In this document: positions 51,787 through 61,424 of the stretch, piece by piece
Layout of the letters: every line of letters begins with the position of its first letter
Position numbering within the stretch: the stretch's first letter is position 1
Source of the DNA: Candidatus Leptovillus affinis
GTDB taxonomy: Bacteria > Chloroflexota > Anaerolineae > Promineifilales > Promineifilaceae
Direction: 5' to 3'
NCBI GenBank assembly: GCA_016705235.1
Contig: JADIYP010000007.1
Coordinates: forward strand, 372,001-436,000
Length of the DNA: 64,000 nucleotides
Made by a program: the position numbers and the translations under genes
The notes under the pieces: generated by a model
Seen by the model: the letters and a program-made list of their open reading frames with translations, nothing else
What the model was told of the DNA's origin: nothing
Databases searched by the model: none

Positions 51787-53571
51787 ATGGCCACTGTGAA
51801 AACACACACATTCGATGCAGTCATCGTTGGCGCGGGCGGGGCAGGGTTAATGGCTGCTCTATATGCCAGCAGAAATGCCAACGTTGCTGTGCTGTCTAAG
51901 CTGTATCCAACCAGATCGCACACCGGCGCCGCGCAGGGCGGCGTTGGGGCGGCGTTGGGTAACATGGAAGAAGATCATTGGGAATGGCACGCTTTTGATA
52001 CGGTGAAAGGCTCCGACTACCTGGCCGACCAGGACGCGGTCGATATTTTGTGCCAGGATGCCATTGACGTGGTAATCGAAATGGAGCATATGGGGCTGCC
52101 GTTTGATCGGTTTCCAAACGGCCGTATCTCCCAACGCCGCTTTGGAGGCCACACCAACAACGAAACCAAAAAGCCCGTCACCCGAGCCTGTCACGCCGCC
52201 GACCGCACCGGCCACATGATCTTGCAGACCCTTTACCAACAATGCATCAAAAACAAAGTCAACTTCTTTGACGAATACCACGTCGTCGACCTGATTCGCG
52301 TCGATGATACCGTGCGCGGCGTCGTGGCCATTGAAATCGCCACCGGCGACTTTCACGTCTTCCAAAGCAAAGCCGTCATGTTTGCCACCGGCGGCTGGGG
52401 CCGCTGCTGGCAAGTCACCTCCAACGCCCACTCGCTCACCGGCGATGGCGCCGCCATCTGCCTGCGGCGCGGCATCCCCATGGAAGACATGGAATTCTTC
52501 CAATTCCACCCCACCGGCATCTTCAAACTGGGTATCCTCATCACCGAAGGCGTGCGTGGCGAAGGCGGCGTACTCATCAACGGCAAAGGCGAACGCTTCA
52601 TGGAGAAGTACGCGCCTACCATCAAAGACCTGGCCAGCCGCGACGTCGTCAGCCGCGCCATTTACCTGGAAGTAAAAGCGGGCAACGGCGTCAACGGCAA
52701 AAATTACGTCCACCTGGACATAACGCCGGATACCGTCAATCATTATTTTGAAAAAGACGGCGAAAAACGGCGCATCACCCGCGAAGACATCGAAGCCAAA
52801 CTGCCAGACATCGCCGATTTTACACGCACATATCTAGGAATCGATCCCGTGCAGGAGCCAATGCCGGTCCAGCCCACGGCCCACTACGCCATGGGCGGCA
52901 TTCCCACCGATGTGGAAGGTCGGGTGATTTTGGACGCCGCCAACACCGTCTTGCCGGGTCTGTATGCCGCCGGTGAAGCGGCTTGCGTTTCCGTGCATGG
53001 GGCCAACCGACTGGGAACCAATTCATTAACCGACCTGGTTGTCTTTGGGCGGCGCGCCGGCAAGCACATGGCGGAATTTTGCCAGGAAGCCGAATTGCTG
53101 CCTCTGCCAGCCAACGCCGCCGCTGAGGTTATTGCGGAATTTGAGCGTATTCGCCACAACCAGGGCAGCGTCAAGATGTTCGATGTGCGCAACAGAATGC
53201 AAACGACGATGACCGAAGGCGTGAGCGTTTTCCGCACAGATGAAACCATCAGCACGGCCGTTTCCCAACTCCAAGAACTACGCGCCGAATATCAAAACGT
53301 AGGCGTTCAGGACAAAGGCAATATCTTCAACAGCGAATTGTTGGAAGCCTGGGAATTAGGCTGCTTGTTAGAATTGGCAGAAGTAACGGCCGTTTCAGCC
53401 CTGGCCCGCCAAGAAAGCCGAGGCGGTCACGCCCGCGACGACTTCCCCGAACGCGACGACGCCGCATGGCTCAAACATACCCTCTGCCACAAAGTAGGCG
53501 AAGGCGAATACCAACTGGATTACAAACCTGTGACTTTGGGCCGTTATGAACCCAAGCCGCGCGTTTACTAA
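51787..53571 (+). CDS. sdhA: Succinate dehydrogenase flavoprotein subunit
   Basis: Oxidises succinate to fumarate, facing the cytoplasm. 594 residues: FAD-binding DAVIVGAGGAGLMAALYAS, covalent-FAD histidine H45 in TRSHTGAAQGG, the substrate-site stretch EFFQFHPTGI, the active-site EGVRGEGGVLIN and HYAMGGIPTDVEG. The start is ATG 51787 with GAGG upstream; the longer frame would overlap sdhD by 55 bp. It belongs to sdhCDAB. Confidence 0.97.
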   Translation: MATVKTHTFDAVIVGAGGAGLMAALYASRNANVAVLSKLYPTRSHTGAAQGGVGAALGNMEEDHWEWHAFDTVKGSDYLADQDAVDILCQDAIDVVIEMEHMGLPFDRFPNGRISQRRFGGHTNNETKKPVTRACHAADRTGHMILQTLYQQCIKNKVNFFDEYHVVDLIRVDDTVRGVVAIEIATGDFHVFQSKAVMFATGGWGRCWQVTSNAHSLTGDGAAICLRRGIPMEDMEFFQFHPTGIFKLGILITEGVRGEGGVLINGKGERFMEKYAPTIKDLASRDVVSRAIYLEVKAGNGVNGKNYVHLDITPDTVNHYFEKDGEKRRITREDIEAKLPDIADFTRTYLGIDPVQEPMPVQPTAHYAMGGIPTDVEGRVILDAANTVLPGLYAAGEAACVSVHGANRLGTNSLTDLVVFGRRAGKHMAEFCQEAELLPLPANAAAEVIAEFERIRHNQGSVKMFDVRNRMQTTMTEGVSVFRTDETISTAVSQLQELRAEYQNVGVQDKGNIFNSELLEAWELGCLLELAEVTAVSALARQESRGGHARDDFPERDDAAWLKHTLCHKVGEGEYQLDYKPVTLGRYEPKPRVY

Positions 53572-53572
53572 A

Positions 53573-53618
53573 GATTGGAAACCAGGAGCCAACAGCCCTA
53601 ACCTCCAATCCCCAATCT
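53573..53618. repeat. GATTGGA inverted repeat between sdhA and sdhB
   Basis: GATTGGA (53573) pairs with TCCAATC (53604-53610), which is followed by a second CCAATCT. It lies just after the sdhA stop, related to the repeat at 32207. Confidence 0.55.
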
Positions 53619-53630
53619 CAGGAGAACATC

Positions 53631-54353
53631 ATGCAAGTAAACTTACGCATCCGCCGGTTTAATCCGGAAAAAGACAGCAAAGCCTGGTGGGGTGACTACA
53701 CTTTAGACGATGTTAGCAGAAACGACACGGTGCTGGATTTGCTAAACCGCGTGAAATGGGAAATTGATGGCACTCTGGCGCTGCGCCGTTCTTGCGCCCA
53801 CGGCGTGTGCGGCTCCGACGCCCTGCGCATCAATGGCGCCAATGCCCTGGCCTGCAAAACCCTCGTCTCACGACTGAGCAGCGGCGCGGCCACCGCCGCC
53901 ATCCAGATCGAGCCGATTTTAGGTCTGCGCGTCATCAAAGACCTCATCGTCGATATGGAACCCTTTATGGACCATTACCGCTCGGTTTTGCCTTATTTCA
54001 TCAACGATTCGCCGCCGCCGGCCGACGGCCGTGAACGACTCCAATCCCAGGAAGACCGCGCCCGCTTCGACGACACCACCAAGTGCATCCTCTGCGCCTG
54101 CTGCACCACCTCTTGCCCCAGCTTCTGGGCCAACGAAAAATACGTCGGTCCGGCAGCCATCGTTCAGGCCCACCGCTTCATCTACGACAGCCGCGACGAA
54201 GGCGCAGCCGACCGCCTGAAAGTGGTCGGCGACACCTTTGGCGTCTGGCGCTGCCGCACCAACTTCAACTGCACCAGCGCCTGCCCTCGTGAAATCGAAG
54301 TCACCAAAGCCATTGCTGAAGTGAAAAAAGTTTTGGCAACCGGCGAGATTTAA
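53631..54353 (+). CDS. sdhB: Succinate dehydrogenase iron-sulfur subunit
   Basis: 240 residues carrying the electron wire between FAD and quinone. The [2Fe-2S] site is SCAHGVCGSDALRINGANALAC, with Asp as the third ligand, as in E. coli SdhB. The [4Fe-4S] and [3Fe-4S] sites are in CILCACCTTSCPS and NCTSACPREIEV. AGGAGAAC precedes the ATG. It is the last gene of the operon, followed by a long hairpin. Confidence 0.96.
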   Translation: MQVNLRIRRFNPEKDSKAWWGDYTLDDVSRNDTVLDLLNRVKWEIDGTLALRRSCAHGVCGSDALRINGANALACKTLVSRLSSGAATAAIQIEPILGLRVIKDLIVDMEPFMDHYRSVLPYFINDSPPPADGRERLQSQEDRARFDDTTKCILCACCTTSCPSFWANEKYVGPAAIVQAHRFIYDSRDEGAADRLKVVGDTFGVWRCRTNFNCTSACPREIEVTKAIAEVKKVLATGEI

Positions 54354-54365
54354 TCTTCCGTAAAC

Positions 54366-54416
54366 CGTATTCCGTAAACCGCGTTCCGTGATTCGGAACA
54401 TGGTTTACGGAATACG
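54366..54416. repeat. CGTATTCCGTAAACC inverted repeat between convergent genes
   Basis: CGTATTCCGTAAACC (54366-54380) and GGTTTACGGAATACG (54402-54416) are perfect 15-bp inverted repeats with an inner TTCCG/CGGAA pair. The left arm is part of a tandem repeat (TTCCGTAAACC twice). It fills the gap between sdhB and the TGS-kinase and may stop transcripts from both sides, though no U run follows. Confidence 0.8.
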
Positions 54417-54424
54417 AAATCCCT

Positions 54425-56143
54425 CTAACGTTCCCACGGCTCAAAATCATCCATAATCGACCCGCCGATAAATTCGCGCAAGATAGAATCGCTGGCGATA
54501 AAATTCAACGCGTCGCCAGGGACCGGCTCAAACCACTGCAAAAAGGCCAACAGCCGGTTGGCCTCGATGCGCTCTGGCGTGCCCGGTTCCACTTGCAACA
54601 GCAGCGGCTGCGCCAATGTCTTCAGCACCGACAATTCATACACCAGCGCCGAATTAAAAAACACGTCCGCGTTATTCTGGTTGGGGAAAATGTACAATCG
54701 CTCCCCACGCCGCACGCTCGCCCAACGGCTGATGGTATCGGCGGCGGTATAACCCCGGTGCGCGGCGTCGCGCACGATGCGCCGCAGCAGGCGAGTGTCG
54801 GTTGTAGGCACCCGGTTGTGTTTGTCCAGGTTCAACTGCGTCAGCGCCGAAATGAAGATGCGATACATCGCCTCTGGCGCAATGCCTTCAACCAGTCTGG
54901 GATTTAGTCCGTGGATACCCTCGATGATGATGACGTGATCAGGGCCGATTTTCAGCTTGTCGCCCCATTCGCGGCTGCCGGTATAAAAGTTATACACCGG
55001 CTGGGTGATGGTTTCACCGGCCAAAAGTTGGTGCAGGTGCTGCTGGAATAAGGGCACGTCCACCGCTTCCAACGCTTCAAAGTCGTAATCGCCTTTGGCG
55101 TCGCGGGGGGTGTCTTCTCGATTGACAAAGTAGTTGTCCATGCCAATGGTGACAGGGTAGATGCCCTGAGCCAGAAGCTGCACGGCCAGTCGTTTGCTGA
55201 AGGTGGTTTTGCCCGAAGATGTCGGCCCGGAGATCATGACCAGTTTGACGGCCGGACGGCGTTCGGCGATGGCGGCGGCGATGGCCGAAAGCTGGCGCTG
55301 GTGGAACGCTTCGGCGACGAGAACGACTTCCTGAGTACGGCCGTTTCGCAGCGCATTGTTCAATGATGACACACTCGGCACACCCACAATGCTCAACCAA
55401 TCGGCATAATCCTGGAAAACGCGCGCCAGGCGCGGCTCATCCTCAAACGGCTGCAATATCGCCGGGTTATGCCGCCGGGGAAACTGCAAAATAAACCCAT
55501 CGTTATACGGCCGTAACTCAAACAAATCCAAATAACTCGTGCGCGGAACCATAAACCCATGAAAATAATCCCGCACGCCGTTTAATTCATACAATGTCAG
55601 GTAATCTTTGCGCCGTTTGGCAAACAAATCTGCCTTTTCCATGTCGCCGCTGGCGCGGAAAATTTGCAGCGCCTCATTCAGCGGCAAAACAACGCGGGCA
55701 ATGGGCAAATCGGCGGCTACCAATTCGCGCATTCGGCGGCGCAGATGGTCCAGTTCTTCCAAAGTCACCCGCGTGTTATCATCACGCTCGCAGTAATAAC
55801 CGCCAAATGGCATCGAATGCTGCACGGTAATCACCTGGCCGGGAAACACCTCCGCCGCCGCCGCAATCATCAAAAAGCTCAATGAGCGCCGATATATCCG
55901 CGCCCCGTCTGGGTCACGCGTGGTTAACGGAACCAGGTGGGCATCAGAATTGAGCGGTTGGGCCAATTCACGCAGGTGACCATCACACAACACCCCGACA
56001 ATGTGATCGCGGGTCATGGCTTCTGGCACGGCCGTTAATAAAAATGCTTCTACTGTCGTCCCCAGGGGGCCATCAAAAGCCCGGCCATCCGGGAGCCGAA
56101 CCTGAACAGTTTCTCTTACTGGTGCTGCAACAATGTGATTCAT
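54425..56143 (-). CDS. TGS-domain nucleoside (uridine-like) kinase
   Basis: 572 residues. An N-terminal TGS domain (VQVRLPDGRAFDGPLGTTVEAFL) and a threonyl-tRNA-synthetase-like second domain (GYYCERDDNTRVTLEELDHLRRRM) precede a uridine kinase/PRK domain with Walker A MISGPTSSGKTTFSKRLA, then MDNYFVNREDTPRDAKGDYDFE and EGIHGLNPRL. This architecture is known in several phyla; the kinase probably acts on a nucleoside, and the TGS part may regulate. It is convergent with sdhB. Confidence 0.88.
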   Translation of the reverse strand: MNHIVAAPVRETVQVRLPDGRAFDGPLGTTVEAFLLTAVPEAMTRDHIVGVLCDGHLRELAQPLNSDAHLVPLTTRDPDGARIYRRSLSFLMIAAAAEVFPGQVITVQHSMPFGGYYCERDDNTRVTLEELDHLRRRMRELVAADLPIARVVLPLNEALQIFRASGDMEKADLFAKRRKDYLTLYELNGVRDYFHGFMVPRTSYLDLFELRPYNDGFILQFPRRHNPAILQPFEDEPRLARVFQDYADWLSIVGVPSVSSLNNALRNGRTQEVVLVAEAFHQRQLSAIAAAIAERRPAVKLVMISGPTSSGKTTFSKRLAVQLLAQGIYPVTIGMDNYFVNREDTPRDAKGDYDFEALEAVDVPLFQQHLHQLLAGETITQPVYNFYTGSREWGDKLKIGPDHVIIIEGIHGLNPRLVEGIAPEAMYRIFISALTQLNLDKHNRVPTTDTRLLRRIVRDAAHRGYTAADTISRWASVRRGERLYIFPNQNNADVFFNSALVYELSVLKTLAQPLLLQVEPGTPERIEANRLLAFLQWFEPVPGDALNFIASDSILREFIGGSIMDDFEPWER

Positions 56144-56181
56144 AGAAATTTCCTTCAGAAATAGTGGGATAAATTGAGAGG

Positions 56182-56955
56182 TTACGCATCATCCAAGTTG
56201 AAATAACGGGTCATGATATCCAGGCCAGACAGCACGGCCGTATCCAACCTCGCCTGCACTTCCGCGATCGGCACCACGGTGAATACCTGTTCGGCCATCC
56301 ATGCCGGATCGTGCAAACTGGCGGCAAATTCGGCCGGCGACATGCGCAGGCGGTGGGCATAGACGCCAATGGTCTCCAGAGCGCCCTCCGGCGCTAACTG
56401 GGCTGTCAGCCGGTCTCGCCAGGCGACCAGCGCCTCATCGCCCACAAAAGGCAGCCAATGGGCGGGCTGCGCGGCCGCCAGAGTGGTCACGGCCGTTTCC
56501 GGCAGCGCCTCATACGCCTGATGATCCAGATACGTCAACACGATATTGTGAACCAGATGCCGCCGCTCATACCCATCGCGCCAATCGGGCCGATCCACAA
56601 AAAAGGGCAGCAAAATCTCGCGGAACCATACCAGATCCACCATCAGGTGGATGCTGTACGCGGCCACAAAAACCGCCTGGTCGGGCGACATCTGCGCCGG
56701 GTTCGCCAGTTCCGGGTAAACAGCCAACATGCGTGGATAAGCCTGATTATCGGGGTCGGGTGGGATATTATAAAAATGGGTTGCCGTGCGCGGGATACCG
56801 GCCAAATCCTGGCAGTCGGCGGCAACGCTGCCCAGGTAAAACGCGGGCCACTGCTGCGCCAACAGAAGCGGGAGACGGCCGTCGCGCCCAAATCGCTCCT
56901 CGGCTGCGGAACGAAGCTGTTCCGCCATGTGTAAATGCATAAACGGCGTTGGCAT
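56182..56955 (-). CDS. Zinc-dependent phospholipase C-like protein
   Basis: 257 residues. The N-terminus MPTPFMHLHMAEQL, YLGSVAADCQDLAG, RTATHFYN and AYSIHLMVDLVWF fit the bacterial family related to zinc-dependent phospholipase C, with His and Asp residues spaced for metal binding. It has no signal peptide, so secretion as in the toxins is unlikely. The substrate is unknown. A 114-bp gap with CTTACAGCT repeats separates it from the lytic transglycosylase gene. Confidence 0.7.
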   Translation of the reverse strand: MPTPFMHLHMAEQLRSAAEERFGRDGRLPLLLAQQWPAFYLGSVAADCQDLAGIPRTATHFYNIPPDPDNQAYPRMLAVYPELANPAQMSPDQAVFVAAYSIHLMVDLVWFREILLPFFVDRPDWRDGYERRHLVHNIVLTYLDHQAYEALPETAVTTLAAAQPAHWLPFVGDEALVAWRDRLTAQLAPEGALETIGVYAHRLRMSPAEFAASLHDPAWMAEQVFTVVPIAEVQARLDTAVLSGLDIMTRYFNLDDA

Positions 56956-57012
56956 AGCGAGAGAATTTTAGGCCGAATGAGTAAAAACGCAACCGCCTTG
57001 AGTCCGCACTCC

Positions 57013-57060
57013 GGTCACAGCTTACAGCTAAAAGCTTACAGCTCACAGCTTACATCTCAC
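57013..57060. repeat. Low-complexity ACAGCTTACAGCT repeats
   Basis: Several imperfect tandem units (CACAGCTTACAGCTAA and similar). The same text occurs at 61425-61485, also directly next to a gene end. Confidence 0.8.
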
Positions 57061-57069
57061 GGCTCCCCA

Positions 57070-58032
57070 TCACCTATGCCAATCCGGGCAATCGGACGGC
57101 GCAAACCAGCGGGTGCTGGCATGACCCCGCAATCGATCCAGGCTGGGCAAACAGGCTAGCAGCACCTGGGGATTGCTGCCAGCGGCCTTCACGCCGCCAT
57201 CACCGCCCAGACGAGCGCGCAAATAGGCATCCACGCTTTCGCTGTCGCCGTAAATCACAGTGTCGTTTTCCACGGGAGCCACCAGAGCCACCGGAACCGC
57301 GTACCCCAAAACATAATAGGCACGGCCGTTGTCGTCTACGTAATCATAAACCACATGTTCGCCAAACGTGTAGAGGCCAGAAATCGGCTGATCGCCCAGG
57401 ATAAGCAGCGATTCGTTGGGTACGTTGCCATAACGAATGGTGATGGCCACCGTCCATTGGGTGGCAATATCCGGCGAGATATTGTTGCGCGCCGCCACGG
57501 CACGGCCGTAATTATCCAACACACTGGTGGCATAACTGCGCGGCACGCCATTGTTCACATTCGCCCAGCCGCCGCTGTAGGCGGCTAAGGCGGCATACAA
57601 ATCGCCGCCGGCCTGCCGCACCACATCCGCCAGGATGGCCACGCCCCACCGCAAATTGATGGCCGGGTTGGCCAGATCGTCAGCCGATGGCCGCCATTCC
57701 AGGCCCGGACCGGTGGGCATGACGCCCATCAGGCCCACCGCCCCTTTCTGGCTGGTGGCTTGATGGTTGCCGTCTGATTCTTCGTTGATAACGGCGGCGA
57801 TAAAATCGGGATCGAGACCGTGGGCTTTGGCCAGGACGCCGATGTGGAAAGCCCACTGCTGAACCCCCGGTCCCCAAATGGCCGAGATCGTCGGCACGTC
57901 GTCGGGTTCTTGCAAAACGGGCGCAACGGTCACGGCGGCTACGGCCGTTTGCCCAGGCAGCACCAGCAGCGTCAACACCAACGTCAGCAGGCCGAGCTGC
58001 AATAACCGCCGCGTCAGGCTGCCCGGCAGCAT
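57070..58032 (-). CDS. Exported lytic transglycosylase-like (SLT) protein
   Basis: 320 residues with an N-terminal signal peptide (RLLQLGLLTLVLTLLVLPGQTAVA). The SLT domain has the catalytic glutamate in INEESDGNHQATSQKGAVGLMGVMP and the later LAAYSGGWANVNNG. It would cleave peptidoglycan outside the membrane. The C-terminal ~130 residues are of unknown type (GEHVVYDYVDDNGRAYYVLGY). Its ATG overlaps the stop of the upstream gene (TAATG), so the two are coupled. Confidence 0.82.
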   Translation of the reverse strand: MLPGSLTRRLLQLGLLTLVLTLLVLPGQTAVAAVTVAPVLQEPDDVPTISAIWGPGVQQWAFHIGVLAKAHGLDPDFIAAVINEESDGNHQATSQKGAVGLMGVMPTGPGLEWRPSADDLANPAINLRWGVAILADVVRQAGGDLYAALAAYSGGWANVNNGVPRSYATSVLDNYGRAVAARNNISPDIATQWTVAITIRYGNVPNESLLILGDQPISGLYTFGEHVVYDYVDDNGRAYYVLGYAVPVALVAPVENDTVIYGDSESVDAYLRARLGGDGGVKAAGSNPQVLLACLPSLDRLRGHASTRWFAPSDCPDWHR

Positions 58033-58577
58033 TATTTTTCCTCCAACAAAGCAAAGTCAAAGGGTGTGGCATCAGGTGGAACCTGCCACCAACTGACCCG
58101 CGCGGCGCGTAACGGCCGTTCAAACATATCGACCGGCGGCCCTTCCAACCGCTGCGGCTGCGCCACACCGGGCGTGGGCAGAAGGATAGCGTGCAGGCGC
58201 GCCCCATCGGCCAACGGATCGTCCGCCGAAGTATAGACATAACAAGGCAGGCGCATGGACAATTCCAGGCTGCGCAAGAACAACTGCGTCTCGCTGCCAT
58301 CCATATCAAAGCCAAAGACTTCGGCGCGCGGAAATTCGTCGCCATGCTCGTGGATGAAGCGATAAATTTCCAGGCCGCGAATCTCGCTGCCCCAATCGTC
58401 GAGCAGCAGCGCGGGCAATACGTGGTCTTCCGGGCCGCGCACGATGAGGGCAAACCGCAGATAGAGGGAAACGGCCGTTTGCTCGGCCGGTTTAGGGTCC
58501 GTTAAAAGCAGGGCGGAACGGCCGTTGTCTTGCCACAGCCGCCCGTGCACATGCTGTCTTACTGCTTTCATAACCAT
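58032..58577 (-). CDS. Protein of unknown function, coupled to the lytic transglycosylase
   Basis: 181 residues, soluble, not recognised. Visible features: KAVRQHVHGRLWQDNGRSALLL at the start and FGFDMDGSETQLFLRSLELSMRLPCYVYTSAD in the middle. A GAGG lies about ten bases before ATG 58577. The stop overlaps the ATG of the transglycosylase gene, so co-translation is expected, but the link in function is open. Confidence 0.6.
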   Translation of the reverse strand: MVMKAVRQHVHGRLWQDNGRSALLLTDPKPAEQTAVSLYLRFALIVRGPEDHVLPALLLDDWGSEIRGLEIYRFIHEHGDEFPRAEVFGFDMDGSETQLFLRSLELSMRLPCYVYTSADDPLADGARLHAILLPTPGVAQPQRLEGPPVDMFERPLRAARVSWWQVPPDATPFDFALLEEK

Positions 58578-58733
58578 CGGGGAATACCTCGCCTTACAGA
58601 CTCAACCATTACCAGACAATACCAAAACCTAAGCCCGCCGACAAGCACAAACCGGTTGCGAATTTGGCCGCGCATGTCTATCATTCAAAGCAAGATCCAA
58701 CAATGACCCATCATAAACCTTCAGGAGAAAGAC

Positions 58734-59234
58734 GTGGAGACAAAAGACGAACGAATTGCTCGCGCACGTGAACTGCGCGACCAGGATCAATTAGAAGAAT
58801 CCCAGGCCATTTTACTGGCTTTGATGGATGATTTCCCCGAAGACCCACTTGTTCTATACGAAGTCGGCGGCTCATACGACGTGTTGGGCGAAGAACGCGA
58901 GGCCATCCCGTACTACGAAGACGCCATCGAAGAAGGTCTCAGCGGCGACGATTTGCAGGAATGCCTGATTTGTCTGGGCAGTTGCCGCCGGGTGATTGGC
59001 GAGTTTGATGGAGCGGTGAAGGCATTGGAAACGGCCGTTTCCCAATTCCCAGACAACAAAAGCGGCCACGTCTTCCTGGCCCTGGCCTACTACAGCAACG
59101 ACCAAAAAGAGGCCGCCATGCGCACCCTGCTGGACGTGCTGCTGCAAACCACCACCAACGAAGACATCTTAGGCTACGCCGACGTTTTTGAATTTTACAA
59201 AGACAATCTGGAAGAGGTCTGGGACGACGAATAA
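58734..59234 (+). CDS. Tetratricopeptide repeat protein
   Basis: 166 residues with about three TPR-like units (for example RARELRDQDQLEESQAILLALMDDFPEDP, VLYEVGGSYDVLGEEREAIPYYEDAIEEG and CLGSCRRVIGEFDGAVKALETAVSQFPDN). Such folds mediate protein contacts. The start is GTG 58734 with AGGAG nine bases before. The MDR dehydrogenase gene begins 15 bp after its stop. Confidence 0.85.
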   Translation: METKDERIARARELRDQDQLEESQAILLALMDDFPEDPLVLYEVGGSYDVLGEEREAIPYYEDAIEEGLSGDDLQECLICLGSCRRVIGEFDGAVKALETAVSQFPDNKSGHVFLALAYYSNDQKEAAMRTLLDVLLQTTTNEDILGYADVFEFYKDNLEEVWDDE

Positions 59235-59248
59235 ACCACGGAGGCGCT

Positions 59249-60283
59249 GTGAAAGCTGTTGTATTTCATGAACATGGGACATTGGCGAACGTCGTTTACA
59301 CCGATGTTGCCGAGCCAACCATCAAACCCGACGAAGTGCTGCTGCAAGTAAAAGCGGCAGCCCTGAACCGGCTGGATTTGTGGGTGCTGGAAGGCTGGCC
59401 CGGATTAAATTTAAAGCTGCCGCACGTCATGGGCAGCGACGGCGCGGGAGTGATTGCCCAAATTGGGGCTGACGTGACCGATTTTGCCGTGGGCGACCGG
59501 GTGGCAGTGAATCCGTCGCTGTTTTGCGGGCAGTGCGCTTACTGCCGCAGCGGCCGCGACAACATGTGCCAGCAGTTTGCCATTCTGGGCGAGCATGTGG
59601 ATGGCTTTTTTGCCGGGTATACGGCCGTTCCCGCCCGCAATCTCCTAAAAATGCCCGACACGTTCCCCTTCTCGGCCGCCGCCGCCGCTTCTCTGGTATT
59701 TGTCACCGCCTGGCGCTCGCTCATTAAAGCCGGCGGCTTGCAGGCCGGCGAATCCGTGCTGATCGTGGGAGCGGGCGGCGGCGTTAACACAGCCGCCATA
59801 CAAATCGCCAAACTAGCCGGCGCCGGCCCCATCTACGTGGTCGGTTCGTCTGATGAAAAGCTGGCCCAGGCGCGCGACTTAGGCGCAGATGTGACCATCA
59901 ACCGCCAGACCGACGATTGGGGCCGAACCTTATTTAAGGCCACGGCGCGGCAAGGCGTGGACGTGGTGGTGGATAATGTAGGCGCAGCCACGTACGCCGC
60001 CTCGCTGCGGGCGCTGAAACGCGGCGGCCGTTTGCTCACTGTGGGCAACACCAGCGGCCCCAAATTCGAAATCGACAATCGGCTGATATTTGGCAAACAG
60101 TTACGCATCATCGGCAGCACCATGGGAACCAGCACAGACTATGAAGAAGTCATGGCGTTGGTGTTTAACGGCCGTCTCCGCCCCATCATCGACACCCTCT
60201 ACCCGCTAAACGAAGGACCAGCCGCCCTGCTGCGCCTGCAAGACGGCGACTTCAGTGGCAAACTGGTGCTAACAAACGAATAA
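59249..60283 (+). CDS. Zinc-binding MDR alcohol dehydrogenase/oxidoreductase
   Basis: 344 residues of the medium-chain dehydrogenase family. The structural zinc cysteines are seen in CGQCAYCRSGRDNMC; the nucleotide-binding fold has VLIVGAGGGVNTAAIQIAKL. In the substrate domain GSDGAGVIAQIG stands where GHE occurs in classical alcohol dehydrogenases, so the catalytic zinc ligands are altered and the enzyme may act more like a quinone or enoyl reductase. Start GTG 59249. It follows the TPR gene closely. Confidence 0.85.
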   Translation: MKAVVFHEHGTLANVVYTDVAEPTIKPDEVLLQVKAAALNRLDLWVLEGWPGLNLKLPHVMGSDGAGVIAQIGADVTDFAVGDRVAVNPSLFCGQCAYCRSGRDNMCQQFAILGEHVDGFFAGYTAVPARNLLKMPDTFPFSAAAAASLVFVTAWRSLIKAGGLQAGESVLIVGAGGGVNTAAIQIAKLAGAGPIYVVGSSDEKLAQARDLGADVTINRQTDDWGRTLFKATARQGVDVVVDNVGAATYAASLRALKRGGRLLTVGNTSGPKFEIDNRLIFGKQLRIIGSTMGTSTDYEEVMALVFNGRLRPIIDTLYPLNEGPAALLRLQDGDFSGKLVLTNE

Positions 60284-60327
60284 TCTACGGCCGTAATTCG
60301 CCTGTGGCTTACGGCCAAAGGCAGCCC

Positions 60328-61422
60328 ATGACCCAATACGCCTTCAAAAACCTGGTTTTCCAGGGCGGCGGCATTAAAAGTTTTGCCTACCACGGCCTGA
60401 TCCCTGGTCTGGAAGAGGCTGGCATTCTGCCGCAAATAGAGCGCGTCGGCGGCACTTCATCCGGGGCCATGATTGCCGCTGTCCTCAGTTTTCGCCTGAA
60501 CGCGACCGACAGCCTGGCCATCTTTCGCTCGCTGGACTACAGCAAAATACCGGGGTTAAAAACGGCCGTGCGTATGCCCTCTCGCCTTATCAACGCCAAC
60601 CTGGGCCGCGACCTGGCCCAAAATGTCGATGCCCTCAACCGCCTGCTGCGCCACTATGGCTGGTACGACACCGAATACGCCTATAATTGGCTGGAAAACA
60701 CCATCGCCGATCAGCTTGGCAACAAAGAAGCCACGTTTGCCGACTTTCAGGCCCACGGCTGCCGCGATTTGCACGTTGTGGTGACCAATATATCCCAGCA
60801 CCGTCTGGAAGTTTTTTCCGCCGCGACTACGCCGGACACGGCCGTTTCCGATGCCCTCCTCCTCTCGCAATCTATCCCGCTCTTCTTCGCCGCCCCGCAG
60901 TATGATGGGCGCACGCTGGGCCAGGGTGATTTTTACGGCGACGGCGGCATTCTCTCCAACTATCCCATCCATCTGTTTGATGGACCGCAGTACGCAGCCA
61001 ACAACCCGCTCTACGACAACGGGGTCAACTGGGAAACCATAGGCTGCCGTCTCTACACCCCTCCCGACTGCCCCAACGCCGGCCGCCGCCCCATTACCAA
61101 CATCGCCACTTACCTGTCTAACTTCTTCGAAACGTGGATGGAAGCGCAGGTCGCCACGCACGAACAACGCCCCATGGACCGGCGGCGCACCATAGACGTG
61201 AGCGACTGCTGCGTCTCTACGACCGACTTTAACGTGCAGCCCCTGCCAGAAGACAAAACCTATCAGAAATTAATGCTGGCAGGCGAAACGGCCGTGCGCG
61301 AATTTTTAGACAGCTACACCCCCCCAGACCTGGCCGTTACCGATTCGTTTTCCACCCGGCTCCGCCGCCAGCTCGAACGCCTCTTTAATAACCGTTTGCC
61401 CAGACGCAGCAAAAACACATGA
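60328..61422 (+). CDS. Patatin-like phospholipase
   Basis: About 364 residues. Oxyanion motif FQGGGIKSFAYHG, nucleophile S44 in GGTSSGA and the catalytic aspartate in YGDGGILSNYP form the patatin Ser-Asp dyad, cleaving lipid acyl esters. No signal peptide. ATG 60328 is used, with AAAGG upstream, instead of the ATG at 60304. It probably belongs to the same transcript as the MDR gene, 45 bp before it. Confidence 0.9.
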   Translation: MTQYAFKNLVFQGGGIKSFAYHGLIPGLEEAGILPQIERVGGTSSGAMIAAVLSFRLNATDSLAIFRSLDYSKIPGLKTAVRMPSRLINANLGRDLAQNVDALNRLLRHYGWYDTEYAYNWLENTIADQLGNKEATFADFQAHGCRDLHVVVTNISQHRLEVFSAATTPDTAVSDALLLSQSIPLFFAAPQYDGRTLGQGDFYGDGGILSNYPIHLFDGPQYAANNPLYDNGVNWETIGCRLYTPPDCPNAGRRPITNIATYLSNFFETWMEAQVATHEQRPMDRRRTIDVSDCCVSTTDFNVQPLPEDKTYQKLMLAGETAVREFLDSYTPPDLAVTDSFSTRLRRQLERLFNNRLPRRSKNT

Positions 61423-61424
61423 GC

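Noticed and set aside
51859..52743. 294-codon frame opposite sdhA
   Set aside because: Antisense shadow of an essential conserved gene.
53631..54353. Asp in place of the third cysteine of the SdhB [2Fe-2S] site
   Set aside because: Not unusual: E. coli SdhB has aspartate at the same place.
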